The translations under genes were made by a program, and so were the position numbers. The notes under the pieces were generated by a model. It ran no database searches. It was not told the DNA's origin and saw nothing but the letters and a program-made list of their open reading frames with translations. A stretch of DNA of 64,000 bases from Planctomycetota bacterium (GTDB lineage Bacteria > Planctomycetota > Phycisphaerae > UBA1845 > UTPLA1), in the NCBI GenBank assembly GCA_003576905.1, contig QEVG01000012.1:1-64000 (forward strand). Reading direction: 5' to 3'. Numbering within the stretch: the stretch's first letter is position 1; each line of letters starts with the position of its first letter. Shown here in pieces: positions 8,090-16,489 of this stretch.

Positions 8090-9487
8090 TTATCGCAGCA
8101 GCGCGAGAATCTGCGACGACTGCTGATTGGCGACGCCCAGCAGCGAGATCGCCGACTGGAGCAGCACGTTCTGGCGGTTGAGTTCCGCCGTTTCCTGAGC
8201 GTAGTCCACGTCGCGGACGACGCTGCGGGCGCCCTCGATGGCCACCTTGGTGGCGTTCAGGCTGTTGATCGAGGTCTCGACCTGGAACTTGTTGAAACCG
8301 CCGATGCGTCCCTGCTGCGTGGCCACCTGGCTGAGCGCCGACTTGGCGATGCGCACGGCGTTGTTGGCGTCCGCGGAGAGCGAATTCGTTCCGCCGCTCT
8401 TCAGCGTGTTCAGGTAGCCGGTGTTCACGTCGCCGAGGTTGTGGCTGAACAGGGCGTTGAAGCCGACGGTCGCGCGGGTGGAGCTGTCGGTTCCGAGCTG
8501 GAAGGTGGAGCCGCCGCCCGAGATGACGACGTTGCCCGCACCGCCGGCGACGTTTCCGGCGGAGGTGAGCGAGAACTCTCCGCTGGAGCCGCCGACGTTG
8601 AAGGAGACGCGGAGGCCGTCGACGAAGGCGCTCTGTCCGGCGACGGTGACTTCGGCGTCGGTGCCCTTGGTGTAGGAGACGTTCTGGAAGTCGGTATCGC
8701 CGCTGACGTAGGTCGCCTGGACGAAGGCGCTCTCGCCGAAGTCGCGGCTCTGGATGCGCAGCTCGCTGCCGGAGATCGACGCCGAGACGCCGGTCTGATC
8801 GGCGGCGGCGATGATCTTGTCGCGGATGGCGGTGAAGGTATCGGTGTCGCTGACGGTGATCGTCGCGGAGCCGAGCTTGCCGGTAATGGTGAACTCACCG
8901 GCGTCGAGCGATGCGGCGGAGACGCTGGTCAGCGTGGCCGAGGCGACCGCGCCGGCGCTGACGACGTTGACCGCGAGGGTTTCGTTCGACGACGACGAGG
9001 GCCGCGAGTAGATGCGGATATCCTGCACCTTTGAGGCGTCGCTGGCGGTCGCAAGGATGGACTGCTGGCCGTCGAGCAGGCGCTTGCCGTTGAAGTTGGT
9101 GGTGCGGATGATCCGGTCGATCGAGTTGATGGCGTTGTCGATCTGCGCCTGGTTGGCGGAGATCTCCGCGGCCGACAGACCGCCCTCGCTGGTGCTGGCG
9201 GCGGCAAGCCGCTCGATCTCACCGAGGAGCGAGGTGACTTCCTTGAGAGCGCCGTCGGCGACGTCGAGCACCGACTTGGCGCGCTGGCCGTTGGTGATGG
9301 CCGCGTCGACCGCCGTAAGCTCGGCATTGAGGCTCTGAAGGGCGATGAGGCCGGCCGGATCGTCCGAGCCGTTGTTGATCTTGAACCCGGTGGAGAGCCG
9401 CGTCAGGGTATCAGCCTGGCTGGCGGACGTCTGGTTCAGGATGTTCAACAGAGACAACGTGTTGGTGTTCGTGACTGTAAGGCCCAT
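8090..9487 (-). CDS. fliC: Flagellin
   Basis: A 465-residue flagellin, the subunit of the flagellar filament. The N-terminal D0/D1 part contains LTRLSTGFKINNGSDDPAGL and the helix with ISANQAQIDNAINSIDRI. The C-terminal D1/D0 part ends with ETAELNRQNVLLQSAISLL and SSQILALLR. The middle includes a flagellin_IN-like segment (TKGTDAEVTVAGQSAFVDGL). The gene stands alone with no other flagellar gene nearby, so the basal body and export genes are elsewhere. GGGGATAAG upstream of the ATG serves as ribosome binding site. The 5' leader has an unusual inverted repeat. No sigma-28 promoter was recognised. Confidence 0.96.
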   Translation of the reverse strand: MGLTVTNTNTLSLLNILNQTSASQADTLTRLSTGFKINNGSDDPAGLIALQSLNAELTAVDAAITNGQRAKSVLDVADGALKEVTSLLGEIERLAAASTSEGGLSAAEISANQAQIDNAINSIDRIIRTTNFNGKRLLDGQQSILATASDASKVQDIRIYSRPSSSSNETLAVNVVSAGAVASATLTSVSAASLDAGEFTITGKLGSATITVSDTDTFTAIRDKIIAAADQTGVSASISGSELRIQSRDFGESAFVQATYVSGDTDFQNVSYTKGTDAEVTVAGQSAFVDGLRVSFNVGGSSGEFSLTSAGNVAGGAGNVVISGGGSTFQLGTDSSTRATVGFNALFSHNLGDVNTGYLNTLKSGGTNSLSADANNAVRIAKSALSQVATQQGRIGGFNKFQVETSINSLNATKVAIEGARSVVRDVDYAQETAELNRQNVLLQSAISLLGVANQQSSQILALLR

Positions 9488-9869
9488 AACTTCTTATCCC
9501 CTTGTTCCAAGTGACCCAGTACTGTTCTGTCCCCTTGACGGTTTCTCGAACTGAATCCCCACCAGGACCCGTTTTCAGTACTGGGAACGATGTCGAACAG
9601 GCGTGCAGCAAACCTAAGATATAATTTTCGCTGAAAGGCGTGTTGTGTGTACGGCCCGGGCGCGCAAATGCCGGGTCAGATAAGAGCTTGAGGCTGTCAT
9701 CGGGAATGCAGGTGAGCCAGTGCGGTCGCAGCGGCACTGTTGAAAGGGCCGGGTCCGCGTTTCGAGGGCTGCTCCTGCAAAGTTGAGGCGCTCGGCAGGT
9801 TGAACGGGGGCGGGCCGAGCGGCGTGGCGTGACTCACGGGGGACCTGCTTCGGGGGCTCTACGAGCGAT
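9488..9869. promoter_or_regulatory. Flagellin upstream region
   Basis: A 382-base non-coding region between flagellin and the next minus-strand gene. It contains the inverted repeat at 9515-9585 and an AT-rich patch (around 9617-9632) unusual for this GC-rich window, a plausible place for the flagellin promoter. I could not match a sigma-28 (TAAA-N15-GCCGATAA) or sigma-54 (TGGCAC-N5-TTGC) promoter. Confidence 0.45.
9515..9585. repeat. Inverted repeat with two CAGTACTG palindromes in the flagellin leader
   Basis: CCCAGTACTG (9515-9524) and CAGTACTGGG (9576-9585) are perfect 10-base inverted copies, 51 bases apart. Each arm itself contains the 8-base palindrome CAGTACTG. In the flagellin mRNA the two arms could form a long-range stem ending about a dozen bases before the ribosome binding site. 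As DNA they look like a pair of dimer operators. Confidence 0.55.
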
Positions 9870-10571
9870 TCAGTTGTTTATCCGCGCGGGCCGGTTGGAC
9901 GCCGCACGCGGCGCTTCGTCCCTAGGGGCCTGGGGCGCGGGTTCGGCCTCGCCTGCGTCGGGCTGATCGGCCGGCTGGCTGGCGGCGGCCTGCATGGCCC
10001 GATATGCGCGAAGGCGGTCGAGGGCTTCGCCGGGGATGGGGCCGAGCCGCCACTCGCCGTCCTCCCGGGCGATGGCGACCTGGACCTGCTTGACGCGTTC
10101 GCCTCCGCGAACGGCGAAATCCTCGAGTTCATACTCGGCGCTCATTAGATAGATGGGGCCGGGGATCTCGGGGAGATCCGGGAGCTTCTCGATGCCGAGG
10201 ATTCGGACCTTTTTCAGGGCGTTGAAGTTGGATTCGAAGCGCGGGGGGAGAATCGGCGGGCGGCGGTTGCTCAGCATCAGCCGGAAGTCCGAGTACTTGC
10301 CCTGCATGCAGACGCGGGCGAAGCGGTCGACGAAACGGTTGAGCGTCAGGTCATAGGTCCGGGCGGCGACGGGAAACTCGAAGTCGGGCCGGGCCTCGGG
10401 GTTGAGGATGACCGGCTCGGGGAAGGCCTCCTCCTCGGTAAGGACTGTTTCCTCGGTCAGGAATACGAAGGCGACGGCGCTCACGAGGGTAAATGCAAGG
10501 AGGATGAGCCCGTAGAGCGCAAAGCGCTTGAGAGATGTGCGTGACTGCCGTTCGATCGCCGTCGTCGTCAT
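9870..10571 (-). CDS. Membrane-anchored protein of unknown function
   Basis: A 233-residue protein I do not recognise. A single membrane helix lies at about 17-38 near the N-terminus. An acidic linker (TEETVLTEEEAFPEP) and a globular domain of about 130 residues follow. It ends in an Ala/Pro/Glu-rich tail of about 45 residues. The topology suggests an inner-membrane anchor with the globular part in the periplasm. It lies 69 bases downstream of smpB on the same strand, but there is no functional link to trans-translation that I can see. Confidence 0.75.
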   Translation of the reverse strand: MTTTAIERQSRTSLKRFALYGLILLAFTLVSAVAFVFLTEETVLTEEEAFPEPVILNPEARPDFEFPVAARTYDLTLNRFVDRFARVCMQGKYSDFRLMLSNRRPPILPPRFESNFNALKKVRILGIEKLPDLPEIPGPIYLMSAEYELEDFAVRGGERVKQVQVAIAREDGEWRLGPIPGEALDRLRAYRAMQAAASQPADQPDAGEAEPAPQAPRDEAPRAASNRPARINN

Positions 10572-10618
10572 TCCGCGTGTGTTCCCTTGACCCGCTGAAC
10601 GTTCGTCAACGCTATCCG

Positions 10619-10637
10619 CCGGTCGCGCGGTGACCGG
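10619..10637 (-). terminator. Possible smpB terminator hairpin
   Basis: CCGGTC (10619-10624) pairs perfectly with GACCGG (10632-10637) around a 7-base loop, immediately after the smpB stop codon at 10641. No T-run follows, so termination there may be weak or only partial. Confidence 0.4.
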
Positions 10638-10640
10638 GGG

Positions 10641-11126
10641 TCAATAGCCGCCCCGGCGCTGCGCGCGGCGGATTTCCTTGGTGTCTTCCTTGCGGCGCTC
10701 ATCCTGGCGCTTGTCGTGATGGCTCTTGCCGCGTGCGAGGGCCAGCTCGACCTTGGCCAATCCGTCCTTGTTGAAGTACACGCTCAGGGGGATGAGCGTC
10801 TGACCCTTGATCTGGACGGCGGTGGCCAGTTTCTTGATTTCCCGCTTGTGCAGGAGAAGCTGCTTGGGCCGCTTCGGGTCATGATTGTAGCGATTCCCTT
10901 CCTTATAGGGCTGGATCTGAAAGTTGATGAGGCGGACCTGGCCGTTCTCGATCCGGGCGTAGGCTTCGGCGAGGCTGGCACCGCCCTGGCGGAGACTCTT
11001 GACCTCGGTGCCCTTGAGAGCGATTCCGGCTTCGACCTTTGCGAGGATTTCAAAGCTGTATCGGGCCTTCCGGTTTTCCATGACCGGGGTCTGCGGGGCC
11101 GGTTTCTTTGCCGTATCTTTGGCCAT
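10641..11126 (-). CDS. smpB: SsrA-binding protein SmpB
   Basis: A 161-residue protein that binds tmRNA and delivers it to stalled ribosomes in trans-translation. Family hallmarks are visible in order: NRKARYSFEILAKVEAGIAL, GTEVKSLRQGGASLAEAYARI, PYKEGNRYNHDPKRPKQLLLHKREI cut by position (about residues 73-98), and the basic C-terminal tail KSHHDKRQDERRKEDTKEIRR. It starts with a short Lys/Pro-rich extension. The tmRNA gene itself is not in the window. Confidence 0.97.
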   Translation of the reverse strand: MAKDTAKKPAPQTPVMENRKARYSFEILAKVEAGIALKGTEVKSLRQGGASLAEAYARIENGQVRLINFQIQPYKEGNRYNHDPKRPKQLLLHKREIKKLATAVQIKGQTLIPLSVYFNKDGLAKVELALARGKSHHDKRQDERRKEDTKEIRRAQRRGGY

Positions 11127-11199
11127 GACAGTATGTTACATGCAAACGGAAATCGCCACAATATTGACGGAAGACGCATCCCTCGTGCGGGCGAAGATG

Positions 11200-11205
11200 T
11201 ATAAT
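11200..11205 (+). promoter_or_regulatory. Candidate -10 box, near-leaderless ECF sigma transcript
   Basis: A perfect TATAAT lies only 12 bases before the ATG at 11218. A start about 7 bases downstream would leave a leader of some 6 bases. No matching -35 hexamer sits at 16-18 bases; TTGACG at 11164-11169 is 30 bases away, too far. An upstream in-frame ATG at 11197 overlaps the box and is therefore unlikely to be used if this promoter is real. Confidence 0.4.
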
Positions 11206-11217
11206 AGAGTGGCGTCT

Positions 11218-11853
11218 ATGAAAGAGCACGATGCCAGCGCCGGACGGCTCGACCAGGTCCGCGAGCGGCAGCTTATCAAGCAAGCGCGCCGCGGTTGCGC
11301 AAAATCTGCGCATGCGCTGGTCGAGGCGTACCAGGATCGGCTGCACGCGTTCGTGTGGCGGATGGTCCGGGACAACCACGACGCCGAGGAAATCTGCCAG
11401 GATACATTCCTTCGCGCGTTTTCCGCGCTGAACACCTTTGATGACACGTATCGCTTCAGCACCTGGCTTTTCACGATCGGGTATCGACTTTGCCTGAATG
11501 CCATTCGCCGGCACAAGGACTACAGCGGCGAGGTGGATTTCTCGGGCATGTCGGAGAGCGGCCGGGGTGAATCGACCGAAAACATCGCGATCGCCGTCGC
11601 CAACAGCGAGGAGGCGGCGCGGCTTAAGAAAGTAATCTGGGATTCCGTGGATCGACTGACACCGCAGCAGCGCGCGACGGTATTACTCTTCTACAGGGAG
11701 TCGCTGAGCTGCCAGGAGATCGGCGAGGTCCTCGGGATGCCGGCGGCGACGGTGAAGAGCCATCTTCATCGGGCGCGGAGCCGGCTCAAGGACCTGCTCA
11801 GCGGACACCTCGTCGAGGACTGGTCCGTTGTACGGTTCTCGCAACCGGCATAA
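11218..11853 (+). CDS. ECF sigma factor (RpoE/SigW-like)
   Basis: A 211-residue sigma-70 family ECF factor. Region 2 is at about 25-95 (ALVEAYQDRLHAFVWRMV, DAEEICQDTFLRAF, then FSTWLFTIGYRLCLNAIRR). Region 4 helix-turn-helix is in the C-terminal third (LTPQQRATVLLFYRESLS, CQEIGEVLGMPAATVKSHL). The next gene encodes a zinc-finger anti-sigma factor, so this is a classic membrane stress-response pair. The ATG at 11218 is chosen over the in-frame ATG at 11197, which overlaps a TATAAT box. Confidence 0.92.
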   Translation: MKEHDASAGRLDQVRERQLIKQARRGCAKSAHALVEAYQDRLHAFVWRMVRDNHDAEEICQDTFLRAFSALNTFDDTYRFSTWLFTIGYRLCLNAIRRHKDYSGEVDFSGMSESGRGESTENIAIAVANSEEAARLKKVIWDSVDRLTPQQRATVLLFYRESLSCQEIGEVLGMPAATVKSHLHRARSRLKDLLSGHLVEDWSVVRFSQPA

Positions 11854-11936
11854 GCGGGCGCGGAGACGCCCGGTTCGGCCGCACGGTCGTGCCGCAGGGA
11901 AGGGCACCGGGTGGCGGCAGTGGAGCATGACGACGC

Positions 11937-12605
11937 ATGATGACTTGCCGAAATGTGCAGCATCTTTTTCAGCAGTTCATCGACGGTGACCTGTCGGCGA
12001 GCATGACGGCCGAGGTGCATGCGCACCTGCTTCAGTGCCCGGCGTGTCAGCGGGATGTCGAAGTGGCGCGCGCCAGCACCGAGGTGATATCCCGGGACCA
12101 GTCGGAGCCGGCGCTGAAGCCGGGATTTGCCAGCCAGGTCGTCGCGGCGATGATGGAGCAGCAGCCGCGCTTCAAACAGGTTGACGAGCGTGCCGAGCGG
12201 CGATTCCGCTGGCGGAAGTATGCAATGGTCGGAGGGCTGCCCGCCGCGGCCGCGGCCATGTTCCTATTCAGCGTTCTTTGGCCGACGCCTCCGGCCGAGC
12301 AGCCCGACAAAATGGTTCTCGGTGTTTCCGTGGGAGACGCGACCGGCGTCAGCCAGGTGATGAGCCCGACGGTAGAGGCCGTTTCGGACGCCCGGGATGC
12401 GGCGCGAAGCCTGAACCAGGTACTGCGTATTTCCGCGGGCCAGGCGGGCGCCGGCGTTCGCCGCGGACTGGAGCGACTCGAAAAAGCCGCCGACGGCCCG
12501 GCTGATCCGTCGTTCATGGAAATCTTCCTCCAGCCGTTTGACACGATGCTGACTGCTCCGCCGTCGAACACGACGGACAGCGCCTCCGACATCATTCGAT
12601 TCTGA
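11937..12605 (+). CDS. Anti-sigma factor with zinc-finger (ZAS/zf-HC2) domain
   Basis: A 222-residue single-pass membrane protein. The N-terminal zinc-binding anti-sigma motif reads HAHLLQCPACQ (His-x3-Cys-x2-Cys) at about residues 27-37. A membrane helix is at about 100-120 (GGLPAAAAAMFLFSVLW) after a basic RFRWRK stop-transfer stretch. The periplasmic part lacks a recognisable sensor domain. It lies 83 bases downstream of the ECF sigma gene, which it most likely sequesters at the membrane (family knowledge plus position). A strong terminator follows. Confidence 0.88.
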   Translation: MMTCRNVQHLFQQFIDGDLSASMTAEVHAHLLQCPACQRDVEVARASTEVISRDQSEPALKPGFASQVVAAMMEQQPRFKQVDERAERRFRWRKYAMVGGLPAAAAAMFLFSVLWPTPPAEQPDKMVLGVSVGDATGVSQVMSPTVEAVSDARDAARSLNQVLRISAGQAGAGVRRGLERLEKAADGPADPSFMEIFLQPFDTMLTAPPSNTTDSASDIIRF

Positions 12606-12643
12606 GCGGCGGTCGGTAAGAACAGGCCGCGAAAGGCATTCAT

Positions 12644-12667
12644 GCCGGACACGATCCGGCTTTTTTT
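12644..12667 (+). terminator. Rho-independent terminator after the anti-sigma gene
   Basis: GCCGGA (12644-12649) and TCCGGC (12655-12660) form a perfect 6-base-pair stem with loop CACGA, followed directly by seven T residues. This closes the sigma/anti-sigma unit 38 bases after its last stop codon. Confidence 0.9.
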
Positions 12668-12754
12668 ATTGACGCGCTCGCGGCCGGCGGGACGCGGGCC
12701 GTCGGCGGCAGTTTTTGCTCGCGAACGGCCGTGCCGGAATACGATCAATCTGAC

Positions 12755-14734
12755 ATGAAATCCTACATTCGCAAACCCGTTCTCGCGGCGATCTGCGTTG
12801 CGGCGGCGCTTTCGGCGGCGCGCGTCGGCCGCGCGGAGGACCCCGCGGGCACGATCGTCGACTGGGCGAAGATCGTGCCGGGCGACGTTCGGTTTTACGT
12901 GGAGCTGCGCGGCCTGGCGGCGGTGCGCGTGCAGTTTCGCCGGTTGGGGATCTGGGACACGGTCGTGGAGCTGCGCGAGCAGGACCTCGAGCGCGGGGGC
13001 GACCGCTGGCAGCGGCACACCGAGGAGTTGCTCGGGCTCGATCCGGAGTCGGCGATCAGCGAACTTCTCGGGCGGCGGTCCGCGCTCATCGCTCCGACAC
13101 CGGACGACTGGGACAACGGGGTCCTTCTCGCGGAGCTTGGCGGAGACGATGCGGCCGGGAAGTTTCTTGAGAAGTGGGGCGCGAAGGAGCTTGAAAGCGA
13201 AGGCCCGGTGCGAAAGTACGTCATCACCGGCGGGCTGATGATGGCGGTCTTCGGACGGACGCTCGCCATCGGTCCGGCAGGGGACCCGGACGGACTGTGG
13301 CAGCGGACGGCGCATCTCATGGCGGGAGAGCGCGCTCCGAATCTCGCGGGTCGGGCGGACTTCGCCGCTCTGCGTGCGCGGCTGGGAGACGACCCACATG
13401 GCGTCCTCTACGCGGCGTGGAACCGCAGCGACCCTTCGGCGATTGCGGGCTGTCATCGGCTGTTGGCGGGCGCGTGGATCACTCCGACGGAGATAACCTG
13501 CGAATTGCGGGGCCAGCTCGCGCTGCCGCGTGCGGATGATCGGCCGCTTGACATGAGCGTCATCCGGGAGGCGCCGCTGACGACGCTCGCGGCGTGGGGA
13601 GGCAAGATCGACCTGAAGGCGCGGCCCAGCGAAGGTTCGACGCCGGATCAATCGCTGGCGGCGGTGTTTCTCGAGTCGCTGGGGGTGGCGGGTTCATCGC
13701 CGGGCCCGCTGATCGACACGATCGGGCCTGGGTTTTACGTGCTGGTGGCCCGGGATCCGCCGGCGCTGGTGACGGGTTTCGATCTGCCGGCCGTGACGGT
13801 GATCTGCGACTCGACGCGCGGCCAGGCCATTCTGGACAACCTCGATACGATCATCGACATACTGGGCAAGGGGCTGGCACTCGTGACCGTACGGCCCGGT
13901 GTCGAGATCGATGATGTCTCGGTCCGGAAGCACGACTGCGAAGGCGTGGAGCTGCACACGATTGCGATCGGCAGGCCGCTGGCGCGGCGGCTGGGGCTTG
14001 CCTTTCTCGAGCGCACCGAGCTTTGCTGGGGGCTGCTGGACGGGCGCGTGATTCTCTCTACTTCGCGCGGGCACGTGCAGGAGATCATCCGCGCGGCGCG
14101 CGGCAAGTCTCCCCGGCTCGGAGAAAATGTCGAGGAACTGCTGCCGGCGGCCGAGGGCGAGGAGGAGGTGGAATGCTTCCTGATCCGTGGCAGCGCCGCG
14201 TCGGCCATGTTCACGAACTGGCTCGGATACGTTCAGAAGAATCACCCCGACGCGCTCAAGCCGGAGTGGTGGCAGTCGTGGGCCCGCGACCGCATCGCGG
14301 ACCGGTATCGGCTGGGCCTGGGGCTGGAGGCAGACCCGTCAACGCCCGGCCGGGCGATCGTCGTGGAGGTTGGCGAGTTTTCTCCCGCCGAGGGCCTGGT
14401 GCTGCGGGGCGATGTCGTCGTATCGGCGGGGGGGAGGCCTCTGCCCGCCGAGAAGCCGGCTCACGCGGTTGCGGAGCGGTATGAGAAGCGGGGCAACGCG
14501 CGCACGTTTGACCTCGAGGTTCTTCGCGAAGGGGAGCCGAAGCCGATTCGGATCCAGATTCCCGTGCAGCCGGCCGTGGCGACGGACGTCAGCCGGCTTG
14601 ATCCGATCCGCGCGATTCGGCAGCTCGCGGCGCTGACGCGCCGGGCGGAGACCGTGAGCGTCTGTCGCTACCTCGGCAAGCGGACGCAACTGGATGCCCG
14701 CGTCGTGATCCGGTGGAGCCCGGACCGCCGTTAG
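12755..14734 (+). CDS. Large exported protein of unknown function with PDZ-like C-terminal part
   Basis: A 659-residue protein whose ATG at 12755 opens a signal peptide (VLAAICVAAALSAARVGRAEDP). The bulk resembles exported proteins that begin IVPGDVRFYVELRG and include DPHGVLYAAWNRSDPS. I cannot name the family with certainty; DUF3352-type lipoproteins are the nearest style. Around residues 540-610 a PDZ-like stretch is visible (GLVLRGDVVVSAGGRPL, then TFDLEVLREGEPKPI). It has its own transcription unit after the terminator at 12644-12667. Its role is unknown. Confidence 0.75.
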   Translation: MKSYIRKPVLAAICVAAALSAARVGRAEDPAGTIVDWAKIVPGDVRFYVELRGLAAVRVQFRRLGIWDTVVELREQDLERGGDRWQRHTEELLGLDPESAISELLGRRSALIAPTPDDWDNGVLLAELGGDDAAGKFLEKWGAKELESEGPVRKYVITGGLMMAVFGRTLAIGPAGDPDGLWQRTAHLMAGERAPNLAGRADFAALRARLGDDPHGVLYAAWNRSDPSAIAGCHRLLAGAWITPTEITCELRGQLALPRADDRPLDMSVIREAPLTTLAAWGGKIDLKARPSEGSTPDQSLAAVFLESLGVAGSSPGPLIDTIGPGFYVLVARDPPALVTGFDLPAVTVICDSTRGQAILDNLDTIIDILGKGLALVTVRPGVEIDDVSVRKHDCEGVELHTIAIGRPLARRLGLAFLERTELCWGLLDGRVILSTSRGHVQEIIRAARGKSPRLGENVEELLPAAEGEEEVECFLIRGSAASAMFTNWLGYVQKNHPDALKPEWWQSWARDRIADRYRLGLGLEADPSTPGRAIVVEVGEFSPAEGLVLRGDVVVSAGGRPLPAEKPAHAVAERYEKRGNARTFDLEVLREGEPKPIRIQIPVQPAVATDVSRLDPIRAIRQLAALTRRAETVSVCRYLGKRTQLDARVVIRWSPDRR

Positions 14735-14770
14735 CGGATGCCGATTACGTGACACTCGCCGGCGGCGCGG

Positions 14771-15142
14771 TCAACCGTTCGGGATGAACGCCTCCACGAA
14801 ATGGCGGATCGACGGCTGCGCGTTTTCTCGAAGGACCACGCTGATCACGTCAAACCGATAGGCGCAGTCCGGGTGGCGATGGGCGGCGAGCCAGGCACGG
14901 GCGACCCGTGCAAGTTGGCGCTGCTTGGCCGGATTGACATGCTCCTCGGGATCGCCGGCCGCGTCGTCGGCGAGGGTCTTTACCTCGACAAAGACGATCG
15001 TGTCGTCATGATGACACACAAGATCGAGCTCGCCAACGGGTGAGGTGTAGTTGCGGGCGAGGACCTTGTAACCGAGCGATTTGAGGAATCGTGCGGCCGC
15101 GTCCTCGCCGGCCGCCCCGAGCATTTTCCGATCGCGGGTCAT
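14771..15142 (-). CDS. yraN: UPF0102 (YraN) family nuclease-fold protein
   Basis: A 123-residue protein of the YraN family. It has the restriction-endonuclease-like PD-(D/E)xK core, seen as GAAGEDAAARFLKSLGYK, then GELDLVCHHDDTIVFVEVKT, where D and ExK are the presumed metal-binding residues. Family function is unsettled, with links to recombination or DNA uptake. The start at 15142 (MTRDRKMLG) fits the usual family length; upstream in-frame codons read as a basic shadow. It follows rplS on the same strand, a common arrangement. Confidence 0.88.
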   Translation of the reverse strand: MTRDRKMLGAAGEDAAARFLKSLGYKVLARNYTSPVGELDLVCHHDDTIVFVEVKTLADDAAGDPEEHVNPAKQRQLARVARAWLAAHRHPDCAYRFDVISVVLRENAQPSIRHFVEAFIPNG

Positions 15143-15246
15143 GGGCGCATCGTACCGCGGCCGGATTTGCCGGGAACCATGTAGCAAACGGATTGCGCGG
15201 GCGCGTTCGATCGCGCGGAATAAGGAATACCTACAGGTCAGGGATT

Positions 15247-15262
15247 CCCCCGGCAACGGGGG
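15247..15262 (-). terminator. Hairpin with tetraloop between rplS and yraN
   Basis: CCCCCG (15247-15252) and CGGGGG (15257-15262) pair perfectly around GCAA on the plus strand; on the mRNA strand the loop reads TTGC. It starts 27 bases after the rplS stop. No T-run follows, so it may only attenuate transcription into yraN or protect the ribosomal-protein mRNA. Confidence 0.45.
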
Positions 15263-15288
15263 CCGCGCTGGGGTATTGGCGGCTGGCG

Positions 15289-15726
15289 TCAGGCCGTGAC
15301 GACCATCTCAGCCTCGCGCGCGGCGGACTTGGCGGTCTTGCCGGCGGGGGCGGGGGCGGCGGAATCGTCGCCGCCGGTTGAGACGCGCTCGCGGAGCTTG
15401 CGGGCCTTGCCGACGCGGTTGCGCAGGTAGAAGAGCTTGCCGCGGCGCACCTTGCCATGCCGGATCACCTCGACGCCGGCGATGCGCGGCGACTGGGTCG
15501 GGAAGATGCGCTCGACGCCTTCGTTGTTGACGATGCGGCGGACAGTGAATGTCTCGTTCAGGCCCCGGCCTCGACGGCCGACGACGACACCGATAAAGGG
15601 CTGAACGCGCTCCTTGTTGCCTTCAACGATGCGCACGCCCACGGACACCGTGTCGCCGATCTCGAACTTCAGGGTGTCCTTTCGCTGCCTGCTCTGTTCC
15701 ACGGCTTCGATCAGTCTGTTGCGCAT
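15289..15726 (-). CDS. rplS: 50S ribosomal protein L19
   Basis: A 145-residue L19, which lies at the interface of the ribosomal subunits. Core family sequence is plain: FEIGDTVSVGVRIVEGNKER, QPFIGVVVGRRGRGLNETFT, VRRIVNNEGVERIFPTQSP, GKVRRGKLFYLRNRVGKARK. The C-terminus is extended by about 25 residues (Thr/Gly/Ala-rich). The start is the ATG at 15726, 8 bases after GGGAG; an in-frame start five codons upstream has no better site. Third gene of the rpsP-trmD-rplS operon. Confidence 0.96.
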   Translation of the reverse strand: MRNRLIEAVEQSRQRKDTLKFEIGDTVSVGVRIVEGNKERVQPFIGVVVGRRGRGLNETFTVRRIVNNEGVERIFPTQSPRIAGVEVIRHGKVRRGKLFYLRNRVGKARKLRERVSTGGDDSAAPAPAGKTAKSAAREAEMVVTA

Positions 15727-15766
15727 CGTACGTACTCCCAACCATCAGTGTCGGCGAATCGTGTGA

Positions 15767-16489
15767 TCAACCTTCGCTTGTTTCGTCCCTCAGCAGGTCC
15801 GGGCGGCGCTGTGCCGTGCGTCTTTTCGCCTCGGCGAGCCGCCAGGCCCTCACTCTTGCGTGGTCGCCCGACAAGAGCACGTCGGGGACCGAAAGCCCCT
15901 GGTACTCCCGGGGCCGGGTGTAATGCGGATACTCGAGCCACGTATCGGCGTCGCCGGGGCCGTCGGAACGGACGCTGAAGGATTCCTCCAGCGGCGAGTC
16001 CTTATGGCCGAGGGCGCCGGGCCGCAGCCGCACGACCGCATCCACGACAACCATGGCCGCCGCTTCACCGCCCGACAGGACGTAGTCGCCGATGGAAATC
16101 TCCCTCGGCGCCAGCAGCAGCCGGATTCTCTCGTCAAACCCCTCGTAGTGGCCGGCGATCAGGATCAGCCGATCGCATTCGGCCAGCTTCGCGGCCACCT
16201 TCTGGGTCAGCCGCTCGCCCTGGGGGCAGAGCAGCACCCGCGTCGCCGGCGTCTTATCCAGCCCTTCAACCGCCGCGACGGCGTCGAGGACGGGCTGGCA
16301 CATCATCACCATTCCAGGGCCGCCGCCGAAGGGCCGATCGTCCACCTTCCGGTGCGGGTCCTTCGTGTAGTCCCGGATGTTGTGACATTCGATTGTCACC
16401 AGGCCGGCCTCTCGGGCCCGGCCCAGGACGCTCGCGTCGAAAAACGGTTCACAGGCCTCCGGGAAGAGCGTCAGGACATCGATCCTCAT
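15767..16489 (-). CDS. trmD: tRNA (guanine37-N1)-methyltransferase TrmD
   Basis: A 240-residue SPOUT-class enzyme that methylates G37 of tRNAs using S-adenosylmethionine and prevents +1 frameshifting. The N-terminus reads MRIDVLTLFPEACEPFF. The SAM-binding trefoil knot shows LILIAGHYEGFDERI and ISIGDYVLSGGEAA. The C-terminus has the substrate segment (YTRPREYQGLSVPDVLLSGDH, residues about 190-210). It lies between rpsP and rplS; the usual rimM gene is missing from between rpsP and trmD. Confidence 0.97.
   Translation of the reverse strand: MRIDVLTLFPEACEPFFDASVLGRAREAGLVTIECHNIRDYTKDPHRKVDDRPFGGGPGMVMMCQPVLDAVAAVEGLDKTPATRVLLCPQGERLTQKVAAKLAECDRLILIAGHYEGFDERIRLLLAPREISIGDYVLSGGEAAAMVVVDAVVRLRPGALGHKDSPLEESFSVRSDGPGDADTWLEYPHYTRPREYQGLSVPDVLLSGDHARVRAWRLAEAKRRTAQRRPDLLRDETSEG

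Noticed and set aside
8009-9034. Plus-strand frame of 341 codons over the flagellin gene
   Set aside because: Antisense to a certain flagellin; composition is Asp/Gly/Val/Ala noise.
9488-9869. Sigma-28 or sigma-54 promoter for flagellin
   Set aside because: No stretch matches TAAA-N15-GCCGATAA or TGGCAC-N5-TTGC well enough; TGGC- and TTGC-like words occur at wrong spacing.
11164-11205. TTGACG and TATAAT as a -35/-10 pair
   Set aside because: The spacer is 30 bases, far outside the 16-19 range; only the -10 box is retained as a weak candidate.
12047-13651. Long minus-strand open frame (534 codons)
   Set aside because: It lies antisense to the anti-sigma gene, a terminator and the exported protein; its translation is Arg/Pro-rich low complexity with no family signal.
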